From Warburgia ugandensis (Eukaryota > Streptophyta > Magnoliopsida > Canellales > Canellaceae): a stretch of 64,000 nucleotides of DNA. The DNA is taken from contig CP141135.1 in the NCBI GenBank assembly GCA_035236585.1, positions 72,951,057-73,015,056 of the forward strand. The letters run 5' to 3'. The position numbers and the translations under genes are program-made. Under the pieces are notes generated by a model that worked only from the letters and a program-made list of their open reading frames with translations, was not told the origin of the DNA and ran no database searches. Positions 1 to 11,341 of the stretch are shown piece after piece (within the stretch, counting starts at the first letter, position 1; each line of letters begins with the position of its first letter).

Positions 1-124
1 TAATTTTTGTTTACCTTCTTCAAAGTTGTAATTAATTGGAGTAGTTGGATTTTGCTTAAATAAAAAAATAGAGTTGTTGGATCATCATTTGAATAGTATT
101 AATCTATGTCCATGATTGATAATT

Positions 125-125
<1 letters not shown>

Positions 126-163
<38 letters not shown>
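126..163. repeat. (TG)n-(TA)n compound microsatellite
   Basis: An alternating TG run passes directly into an alternating TA run. It is a simple-sequence repeat in non-coding DNA. Confidence 0.95.
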
Positions 164-1077
164 GAGAGGCAAGTGGAAATAATAATTTTTGTCGAGCAAA
201 CTTGGGTGTGCAAATTGGATTATTAGACAATTAAAACTACTTTATTAGCATCAATTTTCAATGAAAAAATATTTTTGATTGGATTATTGGGAATAAAACA
301 TGCAACAACCAATTAGCCACCCTGAATCTTAATTGGGCTGATTCTGATAGTTCTGGATGGCTAACTAATCCCATTTTGGATCCACTTAACTCAAAAGTCA
401 TGATCATTAAGACCATAACCACTTCGCCCACTCAAGATACGACCTTTCTCCATATGGAAATCCCAGCAAATTATCAGCACTAATCCATTATTAAGAATAA
501 ATTAAGACTGATTAGTTTATAAGTTAATCAAAGTATAGGAACATGACATTCCTTTACATTTCTCTTCTTTACGGAAAATAGGAGAGAGAGAGAGAGAGAG
601 AGGAAATGAGCAAGCCGGTAAAAAGCGCGGGTACTTTTGAAATCTCTCTCTCTCTAGAATTTTTCTTCCCCACGTGCGTCGACACCTGGTGCGGAATCCG
701 AGTGCGGTGTCGTTGCCACGGCGAAATAAAATGAAGCGCGCACATGTGCCGCATGATGGCTATTTGGCCAGGAGACGACGTTAACTTCTCCGTTATTGAG
801 TTGGTTACTGACTGCAACGGTCACAATCTGTGCTTGATTTTCAATGGGGGAAGACGGTAGAAAGTGCAATTTGGTGGGCCCGGCCGGCCGATTCGAAACG
901 GAATTTGGAGGGCGGCATCGACGGCGTTACATCGTGACGGTCGTTTGTTTTCGTGCTAAATTTTACAGTTGGGCAATTTCTCGCCTTCTGCAGTAGGCGA
1001 GAAATTGAAATTAGCGCAAGTGTTTCGTATGGGGTCGAGTAGAGTGAAATGATAGCGCCACTCCTTTTCTTAATGGT
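164..1077. other. Non-genic stretch with GA tract and one strong hairpin
   Basis: No frame here looks like a protein. It contains a (GA)n tract at 582-601, a GC-richer patch at about 600-960, and a perfect 12-bp inverted repeat at 974-985 and 996-1007 (CAATTTCTCGCC and its complement) around a 10-base loop. The GC-rich patch could be a promoter of a gene lying outside the window, but nothing proves it. Confidence 0.5.
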
Positions 1078-1460
1078 AGTGACACTCCCACACAGTTTTG
1101 GGCCCACCTTTTTATAATCCTAACCGTTCATTCCGACGGTTTGAGATAGATGAGCCCTGTCCCCAGAATTCACGTCCTTTGTGTGATCCTAAGATTAATT
1201 TATATCGGCTCTTTTGATTCTTAATTGACTGTAAAAATGATAAGTAGATCATCCAGAGAGTGTGATTTTTGGGATATGACTCCTATATAGAAGATGGTTA
1301 ATTCAACGATTTGGATCATTCAAAATTCCGCACCCTACTACTACTTTGACCCTAGAAACCCTAATTAAGCTGTAAAAGAAGTGATACTCCCACACAACTT
1401 TAGGGCTCACCTTTTTTATAATCAGAACCATCTGTTTTGACTGGCTTGTGATAGATAAGG
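1078..1460. repeat. Pair of diverged direct repeats (about 80 bp each)
   Basis: The segment at 1078-1160 (key words ACTCCCACACA, then CACCTTTTTATAATC) recurs in diverged form at 1380-1460 in the same orientation. The roughly 220 bp between them has an open minus-strand frame (1400-1768) that resembles no known protein and runs through the repeat. It is best read as repeat DNA, not a gene. Confidence 0.6.
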
Positions 1461-3639
1461 CACGTTTCATTCCCAACTGTTGATTCTATCATGTAGGGCC
1501 TACATTTGATCTCTAAAACGACCCAAAAATCGACGGATGAGATAATCAACAAGTCAACAATTCGATCCACTCTCTGCAGTTGGACGTTCGTCTTTATAGA
1601 AATTTGACCGACTTCGTTGTGGAAATCACAATTCCTAATAGGACCCACCATTGAACGACCTAATCTACTATCTAAATAGCAGACGTGTTTGATTATCCGA
1701 TAAACACGTTTTGCGACCAATCGGAGATCGAAATTGGCGTCTGCCAATGGGATTTCCCCACCAGGCATGGTGCGTACTTTGGTGTATTACCACAAAGAGG
1801 CCGTAATTAACTTAATACATATAATTAATTAAAAACATTATCAAATATTCTATTAAAAGTCATAATCAATAGTTATCTACGAACACCCTGCTAACACTTT
1901 CACATGTGGTTACTTAAATATCACGTAAAGCCATGCTGAATACAACTTACATGGATTGTTTAGCTGATGTAACTTTCTCAGCTACTCTTGGACGAGTTGG
2001 TTAAACTCGCGAAACTCGGCCGAGTCGACGTGGCTTCAAAATTACTGCCTTTTGCTTTATAAGACTCGGGCCGAGTTTTTCTAGCTCGAATTTTCGACTG
2101 TGAGGTAAAAACAAGCAAGATCAAACCTGCGTGCTAACGCTTGATCAATTTGCTTGATTTGTTCAGAGCAAGGTAGTAAAAAACTGGCAGAGTTGGCTCA
2201 AAACCCAGCCGAGTTGAACGGGTTCTGAATTCTACTAGGAGACCCAGACTTGATTTCAACAAGATCGGGATCGTTTATCCAAGCGGTCCCAACTTCTGAT
2301 GATATGATGCGGCAGTCCCTCCTAGCATTTATAGCCATTTGATCAAAGCACCAAGAAACATCAGAGATCTGACAATCGGGATCGAATACCAAACATTCAG
2401 ATTTGAGATTTTCATCAGGCAACATATCAGAGCTGGAATCAATCAAATGAAGGGTCTTGATCATGATAATGACATGGTCGGTCGGGTCCCGATTAAGCTT
2501 TCCACGCTTTCCTGATATCAAGCCTTCTCCTACATTATCAATCAGCTGCATCATTGCAATATGTTGACTCGTTAAGCACCTGGTGGGACCTAGTAAGGTT
2601 CGTGGTTTGGTACTAAAAACGGCACCAATTTATCTATCATTTAATCAGTCAATTTAAAAACACTCAACCTTTTCGCACTGGTGGACGTTCACATCGTAGG
2701 GCCCACAAAATTTTGCGGTTATAATGACCATGTAGGCCCCAGTTGTTTAGCAAAGATAAGAGAGGGGGAGCCTTCAAATGATGAACTATAATAACCCCTA
2801 AATCAAAAGTCTCACTTTAATTAAAGTCTTGCAATGAAATCAAACTCTCAAAAAGTTTGTACTTTGCAAAATTTTCTTTGGCAAAGCACTAAGTGACTGT
2901 TTGGTTGGCAGGAAATGGACAAATTTGATTTCAAGCAAAAGAAGATATTAAATTACGCAAATAACCCAAAAAATATCATAAATTTTTTTGCGTCGTTGGT
3001 GGAATTCAATATCAAGGCTTAAACACCTTTCATGCCTTTTTTTTTTTAATTAGCTTTTGTCTAACTACAAGTGCAAATTATGAAGGATTTTTGGGTCTTT
3101 TGCAAATTCAATTTTAAGGCTTAAAATAATTTTTAAAGACGAAATTTTTTCTTTTTATATATAATAAAAATCAATTTCTGTCTATTTCCTGCCAACAAAA
3201 AAAGCACTAGGACGAAACTTTTGACTGGGAAGAAACTAATATTCTAAAACAGAGATAAAAGCTGTCCTAATTCTTGATAAGATCACATTTCACAGCCAGT
3301 TTGGATGATTATCTGAATTCAGACCTCCTTGATGTGCCTGAACTCAGACCTACCAAACAAAGGAAAAGCAACCCCCTGAATTTTAATGGTTTCACAGCAC
3401 ACCATGGCCTGCTTTATGTACTTTATTGACTGGTTGGGTTTACACATTACCAATGGTTCCTTAATGTGGTCCTTTGCTACACATCTCAGGTGTGTACATG
3501 GGGGCACAAAATTGAAGGCCCTGACGACGTGGTGTCGCCGACGAGGCAATATGCTCACTTGGCGCCACTACGACCCCCTTCCGTCACCCTTGCTCGACAC
3601 ATAATAGACAATGCAAAGATAGGTTTAAGTTAGATCCCT
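1461..3639. other. No gene seen
   Basis: The stretch is AT-rich and non-coding. Words built on ACTCGG/CCGAGT recur near 2000-2080 and 2190-2210, a motif seen again near 41.5 and 42.45 kb and so probably part of an old interspersed repeat. The minus-strand frame at 2198-2554 has no recognisable domain and is not called as a gene. Confidence 0.5.
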
Positions 3640-4385
3640 CCAGTGCATGGACTCAAACCCTGATTACCTAGCTGAGAGACTCCTTGCGCCATTACAGCGG
3701 AGAGCTTAGGCAATTTATAGGTAAAATGTATTTAGGTATAAAAAAATAAATGTATTTAAATAACAATAGCAATTATATTATGAGTAACACTATCTTTTTG
3801 TGCTATTAATCGTTCGCATTGTTCTCCTTGACTTAGATTCTCTATGCTCCAAAAATCGCATCCATTAGTTGATCTTAGTGATTGTTTTCTTAGCTTGTAA
3901 AATCAACCAGCAAATAATTTACCATTGATTTTATAACTAAAAGTGGCAATGACAAGAAAAATCCAACGAATGAGATTTTTAGAGCATAATCCAGCGAAGT
4001 TAGAGGCAATATTGTGAACAATTTGGCTCTTTATGAGTTTAAACCTCTTGAAGTTATAGCCATCGTGCCACTTAGTAAGTGGTTAATGAATAAAAAATAG
4101 GGTATCAAAGCCTTCTGAGCACATTGGTGCAAAAGTGTCTCTGAGTCTCTCACTTGGGTGACTAGGGTTCGAGGCTGTGTGCCAGTGTGTGTCTACCATT
4201 AAAGATTAAAAGAATAAACAATAGACGGCAATTATATAAACTATACAAACTAAAATAATAAGAAAGATAACAACAACAAAAACAATAGTAATACCTAGCG
4301 AAGGAGTAAACTTGTACAATATGTAGTGGTGCAACAAGGAGCCTCTCCCGTGGTAGGTCATCAGTTCGAGGTTGCTCGTGATCCA
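3640..4385. mobile_element. Cluster of a second tRNA-derived SINE-like repeat (three copies)
   Basis: Three short segments carry a pol III A-box-like word (TGGTGCAAnnnG) followed about 40 bases later by a B-box-like word (GGTTCGAGGC or a variant). They lie at 3640-3691 (minus), 4124-4186 (plus) and 4327-4380 (plus). They differ from the Au-like SINE in the spacer and beyond the B box. They are too diverged to be tRNA genes, since acceptor and anticodon stems do not form. Family name unknown. Confidence 0.35.
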
Positions 4386-4692
4386 CGTGTCTAGGTTTTA
4401 TACAATAACAAGAGCTAAAGAAGGGCACGTGTAAATGTACTAAGCACAGGATAAACAAGGATGAAGGAAGATGATGATGATGATGTCATTGAGTTGGCTA
4501 TGTGGGGCCAACCCCAACCAAGGCATCAAAGTTGGGCAGTTAAGTCATTCCCAATAAGGGATGACCTTTATTGACCCTTAATGAGTAAGAAAGGGATGCA
4601 CAAATCCAAGGTAAAGGCATGGATTAGGTGGTGCAAGTACCTGAACCACCTTCCTTGTTGCAAACCCTTTTATCATCTCCTTTTCTTTCATC

Positions 4693-4878
4693 GAAAAGGA
4701 CAATCTCAGTACACGAAGCTCCTGCTTATGTACAGTCTGGAGAAGGGTGGACTACAAGGGCTTATAATATGTAGTTTTATCTTACATTTTTACGAGAGGC
4801 TGTTTTCACGTCTTAAACCCTGATTGCAAGATCACATGGCGACAATTTTTACCGTTGTGGCAAGGCTACCCTTCTTTC
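4693..4878 (-). mobile_element. Au-like SINE, full length, with 21-bp target-site duplication
   Basis: Reading on the minus strand, the element starts with a tRNA-like head (A box near the start, B box about 40 bases in) and ends with the diagnostic AGGAGCTTCGTGTACTG 3' word. It is flanked by 21-bp direct repeats (4672-4692 and 4879-4899, one mismatch) beginning ATCATCTCC. It is old, as internal words are diverged. Confidence 0.85.
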
Positions 4879-5569
4879 ATCATCTCCTTTTATTTCATCC
4901 AATTTGACAAAAACCTATGCTTTTAAAAGCCAGCATTGGTAAAAGAGAGTTTGATCATTATTTCCTATCTTTTCCTTCTTGTGACAGGCAGCAAAGTGCT
5001 TGATGGACACCTATAAGTTTTATCCCATGTGATATTGTGTTGAATAAATAATTAAAAGGTGCAATGATTGTGGGAATCTATGCACAGTAAGAACAAAGTA
5101 AGTTCAGATGTTGCATCAAGAGGCTTCCCCTTCCATCAGAATCACATGCTGCATTTGTTGCCAATGCTACAAAAATTGTAATAATTCCAACCCAAATTCT
5201 CATTCCTTCTTTAGAAACACAACCTCTTGAATATATATACATATATATATATATATTATTTAAGTAAAATCTTCTAGAATCAACACCCTAACCCTAATTA
5301 ATTAACAAGTAGTGTTAATCCAAACCTTAATAACTTAATAGCGTTGAGATTGAGTGTTTCTGCCTAATTTAGCAAAGTGTTATGTACTGGAATCCTCATA
5401 AATTAATATGACATTAGATGGTTTAGCACTTCCCAAGTTGCTCCTTGGTTTATGAGATGTGAGTCACCAAGTGAAATCTTCACTGCAAACCACTTTATTA
5501 CTTTTCAACATGTGAAGAGATTAGCAATTTATTATTTTATTTATTTATTTTATAATTAGTAATCAGAAA

Positions 5570-5639
5570 GGAAGTCTTGGTGCAATGGTAGAGTTGTTTT
5601 CGTATGATCTTAATATATATCTTGCAAAATATAAAATAA
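5570..5639 (+). mobile_element. Au-like SINE, 5' fragment
   Basis: The head GGAAGTCTTGGTGCAATGG and the start of the body are present. The 3' half is missing. Confidence 0.7.
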
Positions 5640-5699
5640 GACTGCAAATCAATCTATATACGTAGTTAGACAGCGACTGCAAATCAATCTATATACGTG
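5640..5699. repeat. Two-copy tandem repeat, 35-bp period
   Basis: The word GACTGCAAATCAATCTATAT is present at 5640 and 5675, each followed by ACGT. It adjoins the truncated SINE and may mark the breakpoint. Confidence 0.8.
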
Positions 5700-6945
5700 G
5701 CTATGTGGTAAGAATTTGTACTATATGGAAGGTGGGCCATAGGTTAGATGGACGACTGTAGGAGAACAAACAATCAATTATGATGGAAGAATCCACATTG
5801 GACAGCCGAAATCTGTGAGCTAATGTGATAAGATGGACTAATCTGTGGATTGACGGGTCCATTAATAGTGGGACCTACCATATGGAGTGTTCTACTAGAA
5901 ACAAAGTGTTATTTTAGTTGAAACACCATTAGTACATTAATCTAATCATGCTTTCCAACAAATCAAATGTCTAAAGTCTCTTCTGATAGGAGACCACGTT
6001 GCCCTAATTTCTTAGCGGGAATATTGGAAATGGAATTTATATTTAAATAAGTCACCGCATTTCGTTTATCACAACTTTGTCCTTTTCTCTGTGTACCCAC
6101 TCGGATGGAAAAAGACGGTCTGCGAACCCCTTTTTTTTTTTTTAGATGCAAAATCAAACTAAAAGTTCTCGCGTTCTTTAAATTGGATGAAAATTTATCT
6201 AATTAATACAAAATGTACCAAATCAAACATAATCGCTTAAAAAAAATCTCACTAAAAAATCTAGTTAAAAATTAAATTCACATCATAATCATACTTTATT
6301 CGCCGACTTTCTTCTAAACTTTTCGTGAACGTCTTGGAGTAGTATTTGCCTTGCTAATTTATTCCCGAACCCAACTTCATGACTACGATTAAGGATAAAA
6401 ATATTCTAATAATTTTTTACATAAATGATATACGCTCAGCAATGATGTAAGTTATCGGATCCCACATGCTTTGAAAAGGAAAATTCGAAATGACGTTCTT
6501 AACACGCATGTAATAAGATTAAGATGTTCCCATCTTGATTTGAGAAGTGTTAATTCGATTCGAATAGACTTGTTCAAGATCACCATCGATCCTTTTCTCG
6601 ATTAGAAAATGAGTTCTAAGTTTCGCGTTCACTCATTAAATCCGAAATCATTTTCATACCACGATCAAAATTATTGTAATTCAGAATTTAATTTGATGGC
6701 AACCAAACAAGAACATCAACTGGATTTTGACTTTGGCTGATATGATGCCGGAGGAGGAGAAGCTGACTGGGAAAATACAGTCTTTGAGCCGGCAAAAATC
6801 AACCCAAAACCTAAACTTCTAGCACAGTTTTGGCCACGTTTTAGACCATTTTTGCCGTTCAACCTCTCCTTAATGGGGGCGATGGTTAGATTTGGTTGTT
6901 GTTACCCTTTTTCGACCTTACAAGGATGATGTTGTTTCTATAACA
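5700..6945. other. No gene seen
   Basis: AT-rich non-coding DNA. The open frame at 5963-6157 (minus) is short and has no recognisable content. Confidence 0.5.
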
Positions 6946-7102
6946 AAGGGAGTCTTGGCTGTGATCTGAAGGTTATGGATTTGAGGCGTGAAAACAGTAT
7001 CTTACAAAAAGTAAGGTAAAATTGTATATTACAGACTCTTTGTGATCCTCCTTTTCTATAGACCTCACATATGTACGAGCTTAATGCACCGGGGGCTACA
7101 CT
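6946..7102 (+). mobile_element. Au-like SINE, complete ends, 17-bp perfect target-site duplication
   Basis: Head GGGAGTCTTGG, body with the TTACAAAAAGTAAGG word and tail GCACCGGGGGCTAC are recognisable. Identical 17-bp repeats ATGTTGTTTCTATAACA flank it at 6929-6945 and 7103-7119. The head region is internally shortened. Confidence 0.85.
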
Positions 7103-7177
7103 ATGTTGTTTCTATAACAGATGTAGAGAAACATTAGAATGAGCCAAACAAATTAATGGGTTAGACTAGGAAAGAGA

Positions 7178-7306
7178 TGAAGGAAAGTCTTGGCGCAATG
7201 GTAGACTTGTTGTCCTGTAACCTTGAGGTTAACTCTTGTGCTTTGCATTTACTTTAGACAATGCATATGCTGGAGCTTTGTGCACCGGTGCTGCCCTTTT
7301 AGCGTG
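7178..7306 (+). mobile_element. Au-like SINE with internal deletion, 9-bp target-site duplication
   Basis: The head (AGTCTTGGCGCAATGGTA) and tail (GGAGCTTTGTGCACCGG) are present with the middle shortened. GGAAAGAGA is repeated at 7169-7177 and 7307-7315. Confidence 0.8.
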
Positions 7307-7315
7307 GGAAAGAGA

Positions 7316-8157
7316 CGGTCCTAACTTGACTTTTGCCTTTGCTAACTAATTCAAAGAATATCAGTCCTATATTATATTGTAACTCAAAGTTGTAACTTAA
7401 TTAAACTATAAAATAATTAAAGAAAAAAGGACAAACTAACCTGCAATAATAATATGGGTTATATATAGAAGCTCAATGTACCAACTATGTCTGCAGGCGG
7501 TTGTCCAGGGACATCCGCAATTCATACACTAAATTTTGATGTATACTTAGGATATCTTATGTCACAAGGGAGCCCCTCAATGGATGCACCTTTGCTAGGC
7601 AAGCATTAGCCTACTACAGGGACCAAATTAACACCTTGCGTGGTATATACACCAACCTTCAGTGTATAAACTTATAATAATGCCTCAAATGCCTGCACTA
7701 AAGTAAATCCTAATTAATTAGACCAAGGCAAAAAATGAAAAAATAAAATAAAATAAAATCTTTTACGCCACACGCCGAGAGATTGACTAATCAAATATCC
7801 GATAAATAGACGATAAAACGTACGAGAAATTTATACATAAGGTCTCCGACCCGACAGAGACGTGCCTAGGACGGACACTTTCTGCCGTGTTCTCCCAATG
7901 CACCGTTTTCTTCACCTCCCGTTTCGAAACCCCTCCGCTCACAGAAACGCGTTTCGAACCCCGGCCGACGACGCGAAACAGAGACGAAAGAACCGCAGAA
8001 ATGGGCCCCACGTTTTTCCTCTACTGCCAGATAAAGGGTCGCAGATAGCCCCATGACCCAACCCCAAGCCTCCAGATTTCGGACGTGATTTGCAGAGAAT
8101 CGAATGTCCAAGGACAACGAGGAAGCAGCAGAAATCCAACTAAAAACAGACCAAAGT
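7316..8157. other. Region upstream of the F-box/kelch gene
   Basis: AT-rich DNA with an (AAAAT)n tract near 7736-7759 gives way at about 7780 to GC-richer sequence that continues into the gene leader. This is the likely promoter. I could not pick a TATA box with confidence. Overlapping open frames on both strands reflect the GC rise and are not supported as genes. Confidence 0.45.
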
Positions 8158-8912
8158 TTAGAGAGAGAGAGAGAGAGAAGAAACACCCCATACCCCCCCG
8201 GGAATTGATTTCCTTTCATTTCTCTCCTTGTAAGCCAATTCGTAAGTTGGTCTTTTCATTTCCTCCTTCTCCTCTCTCCAATCCTTTGATTTCGGTGAAA
8301 AATAGAAATGAATTAATAAATTTCCTGATATACAAGCACCTCCTCCACGGATCTCTTCTCTGTTCAAGTATACATACAAGGATCGGTTAATCTCGATCCT
8401 ATTTTTCCGGAATTTCATCTGGGATCTGTTTTTAGATGTTTTGTTATCCGCGCTTTTTAGTGGGAGGAATTCGATATCTGAATAGGAATTGAATTCCGGA
8501 TCTCGTCAGTGTAAAACGTCATTTTTTGTCTTCAGATAGTGGAAAGATTGGATTTTTATCGGTTTTGAGTTGGTTTTGTATCTGGGTCCTGTTTCCTTTT
8601 TTTGGGAGAATTGGATGTCCGGAGGAGGATTCTAGATCTCATTGGGTTGAAATCTCGCGGAAAGGTTGGATCTTTGTCGTTTTTTAGTTGATTTTGTATC
8701 TGTGTCTCTTCTTTTTTGGACGAATTCGATGTCAAGAGGAGGATTTTGGATCTCGTTTTGATTTTTGGGGAAGGAAGAAGTGAAAGAGTTATAGGTTTTG
8801 ACTTTTTGCTTGTTTCGATTTTGAATTTTTTGGATTGGGGGAAGAAGAAAGGAGGATTTTGATAGGTTGGTTTCATAATTTTGTCCCAATTTTCCGGTCG
8901 AATTCCGGAGAA
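8158..8912 (+). promoter_or_regulatory. 5' leader of the F-box/kelch gene, probably with a leader intron
   Basis: It starts with a (GA)n tract (8161-8179) of the kind common in plant 5' UTRs. A consensus donor (C|GTAAGT) sits near 8242 and an acceptor-like TTTTGATAG ends near 8860, so a leader intron of about 620 nt is plausible. Within it a 118-bp segment is repeated (8541-8658 and 8659-8770, weaker third copy 8418-8537). The words TTGGATCTT in it are one base from the published intron-enhancement motif TTNGATYTG. Splice sites are inferred from sequence alone. Confidence 0.45.
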
Positions 8913-10136
8913 ATGTTGGAGAATCGTCGGTCTTGTTTGGTGTCTAGGGCGTTACCGAGCTCCTGTGAACAAGAAAGGGACTGGGTGTATATGAATTATC
9001 GCATAATTGATCTTCAGAAGGGAAAGAAGCGAAGCCGTGATTGGGAATCGGTCACTCGGGTTGAAGAATCCGGTAATGGAAGTCGCGGTGATGAGCAATC
9101 CGATTTGAGTTCCCTTATCCATCCCCTCGGAAGAGATTTATCAATCAATTGTCTTCTTCGGCTATCGCGGTCGGACTACGCTGCTGTAGCCTGTTTAAAT
9201 CGGAGTTTCCATTCATTCATTCGGTCTGCTGACTTATACCGGCTCCGGCGGCAGAATGGCATATCGGAGCACTGGGTGTACTTCTCTTGTAACGTGCTGG
9301 AATGGCAGGTCTTCGATCCTAACAGTCGGCGCTGGATGCAGTTGCCGCGGATGCCGCAAAATGATTGCTTCATGTGTTCTGATAAGGAGTCATTGGCTGT
9401 TGGGACTGAGCTTCTCGTTTTTGGAAAGGAAATAACATCACACATTATACTGAAATACAGCATTTTGACGAATTCATGGTCTTCTGGTATGGTGATGAAC
9501 ACGCCTAGGTGTTTAATGGGTTCCGCCAGCCTTGGCGAGATAGCAATCCTTGCAGGCGGTATTGATGCTCAGGGAAATATATTGAGCTCGGTCGAGCTCT
9601 ATAATTCAGAGACTAGTACTTGGACTACTCTTCCAAGTATGAATATGCCAAGAAAGATGTGTTCAGGTGTTTTTATGGATGGAAAGTTTTACATAATCGG
9701 TGGGCATGGTAGCAGCCCCGATCCCTATACTTGCGGCGAAGTGTTTAATATGGAGACGAGGACTTGGACAGTCATTCCTGATATGGCCCCTGGACGAAGA
9801 GGAGCAACAGAGCCGCCACCGCTGCTTGCAGTTGTGAATAACGAACTGTATGCAGCTGATTACACAGAGAAGGAATTAAGGAAGTATGACAAGGCGAGGA
9901 ACTCGTGGATCACTCTTGGGAGATTGCCTGAGAGGGCTGTTTCGATGAACGGTTGGGGGCTAGCATTTAGGGCGTGTGGGGAGAGCCTGATTGTTGTTGG
10001 TGGCCCAAGAGGGCTGGGGGGAGGGATCATAGAACTCAATTCTTGGGTCCCAAGAGATGGGCCACTGGAGTGGACCTTGCTTGCGAGTAAGCATTCTGCG
10101 AGCTTTGTTTACAACTGTGCTGTGATGGGCTGCTGA
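8913..10136 (+). CDS. F-box/kelch-repeat protein, SKIP11-like
   Basis: An intact 407-residue protein. The frame stays open upstream to 8835 but without an ATG. The ATG at 8913 gives an N terminus (MLENRRSCLVSR, then SSCEQERDWVYM) typical of SKIP11-type proteins. A degenerate F-box lies at about residues 67-111 (DLSSLIHPLGRDLSINCLLR, then LNRSFHSFI). Kelch motifs follow from about 162 to 380, the clearest being AILAGG...VELYNSETSTWTTLP (about 210-241) and FYIIGG...EVFNMETRTWTVIP (about 259-289). In this family the F-box binds SKP1 in an SCF ubiquitin ligase and the kelch propeller recruits the target. The target here is unknown. Length matches relatives of about 400-470 residues. The coding part is one exon, usual for this group. 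The C terminus (NCAVMGC) is complete. Confidence 0.93.
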   Translation: MLENRRSCLVSRALPSSCEQERDWVYMNYRIIDLQKGKKRSRDWESVTRVEESGNGSRGDEQSDLSSLIHPLGRDLSINCLLRLSRSDYAAVACLNRSFHSFIRSADLYRLRRQNGISEHWVYFSCNVLEWQVFDPNSRRWMQLPRMPQNDCFMCSDKESLAVGTELLVFGKEITSHIILKYSILTNSWSSGMVMNTPRCLMGSASLGEIAILAGGIDAQGNILSSVELYNSETSTWTTLPSMNMPRKMCSGVFMDGKFYIIGGHGSSPDPYTCGEVFNMETRTWTVIPDMAPGRRGATEPPPLLAVVNNELYAADYTEKELRKYDKARNSWITLGRLPERAVSMNGWGLAFRACGESLIVVGGPRGLGGGIIELNSWVPRDGPLEWTLLASKHSASFVYNCAVMGC

Positions 10137-11250
10137 TGCGTCTGATTTGGTGGCACCATATGTAGTCTACAATGCCTCGCCGGTGGGTGTACAAGATTGG
10201 TTTATTCAAGGGCATAGGATTCTGGCTAATGGGTAATCTCTGCCTTTTTGAAATTTCAGAATTACTCAAGATCCAATAGAATGTCTTCTTTGACGGAAGG
10301 TCTAGGGGGTGTTCTTTACTCTATGTTCATTTTCTACCATTTAATTTGCATTTTGTAGCAATTGATAATGTTCTGTGTCCCTTGTCTGTTTCCATGGGAT
10401 CTTCCCACAGATTGGCATCACGCAGTACATGGGTAGGTTAATAATTTGAAGCTCCTAGACATTGCTAGGATTGCAGGAATACTTGGCAAAGCATCTTGGC
10501 ATCACAAAGTAGTGTTATTTGATTTCCTGGTCATCAGTGGGCTTTCTGTTGTATTTTGAGAGAAAGAGGCTGTGAGGTTTTTCTCACATTTATGGATGAT
10601 AATCTGTGGAGCTTTTGTTAACTTTGTATGCAGTGTTCCATGTAAATTTTATTTGTCTATTTAGTGGTTTAGAAGCTGTTGCTTGGATATGATCTTATTG
10701 TACTGCTCTTATGATGAATCCATTATTCGCCAATTTATATCAATTTTACTCTGATCTTTCCTTGTTCAATTTAATGAAGTTGTGCTGCATGAGTGCCGTG
10801 TCAGTACTTGACTCCCAATCTTTCTTCATCTGGTTTTTCTAATACAGATAATCAAATATGACCAAACATTACATCATCTGTTTGAAATGTGAATATAGTA
10901 CTAGGAAAGGCTTAGTCGAAGGGGCAGATAATTTTCTAGTCAACTAGGCTGGGGTCATAGCTCAAATGTGTTCTTGTAGAGTCAAGCAAGTGTTGTCTCC
11001 GAATGAACAGGTCATGCTATTGTAGAGAAAACATTCTGATTTGGTTTCTCTAACAATGAATTTTCTTATCAAATTTTGCCTTGAACTACTGGGGCAATTT
11101 GACGAAATTAACTCCTTTCAGCTACTAATACAATGTAAAGATTTGCCTCCTATCATCACTAAAGCTTCTCTGTTTCTTTAGCTTTGTTTTGTAAATATCA
11201 TGAATGGCTTGTGAGTTTGCCCCTTTGCATCTTTGAAATTTATATCTTGG
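10137..11250 (+). other. 3' region of the F-box/kelch gene and intergenic DNA
   Basis: It follows the stop codon directly, and the first few hundred bases are presumably 3' UTR. No poly(A) signal stands out as unique and no further exon is recognisable. Confidence 0.4.
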
Positions 11251-11341
11251 GGTAAGGCTGTGTACTTTAGGCCCTTGTGGTCTGCCCCTTCCCCAGACCC
11301 CGCATAGGCGGGAGCTTCGTGCACTGGGGTTGCCCCTTTTG
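11251..11341 (+). mobile_element. Au-like SINE, 3' half
   Basis: Starts at GGGTAAGGCTG and runs through CCCCGCATAGGCGGGAGCTT to the GCCCCTTTT tail. The tRNA-like head is absent. The sequence is close to the other well-kept copies. Confidence 0.85.

Noticed and set aside
1400-1768. 122-residue minus-strand frame
   Set aside because: No domain is recognisable and it runs through a duplicated repeat segment.
4099-4112. GGTATCAAAGCC as an LTR-element primer site
   Set aside because: No flanking direct repeats were seen, and the word overlaps a SINE-like segment.
5284-5300. Telomere-like ACCCTAACCCTAA
   Set aside because: Only two units, within range of chance and of telo-box motifs. Not an interstitial telomere array.
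8835-8912. Extended N terminus of the F-box/kelch frame
   Set aside because: The frame is open to 8835 but its first codon is TTG, and the 26 residues do not resemble relatives. The ATG at 8913 gives the family N terminus.
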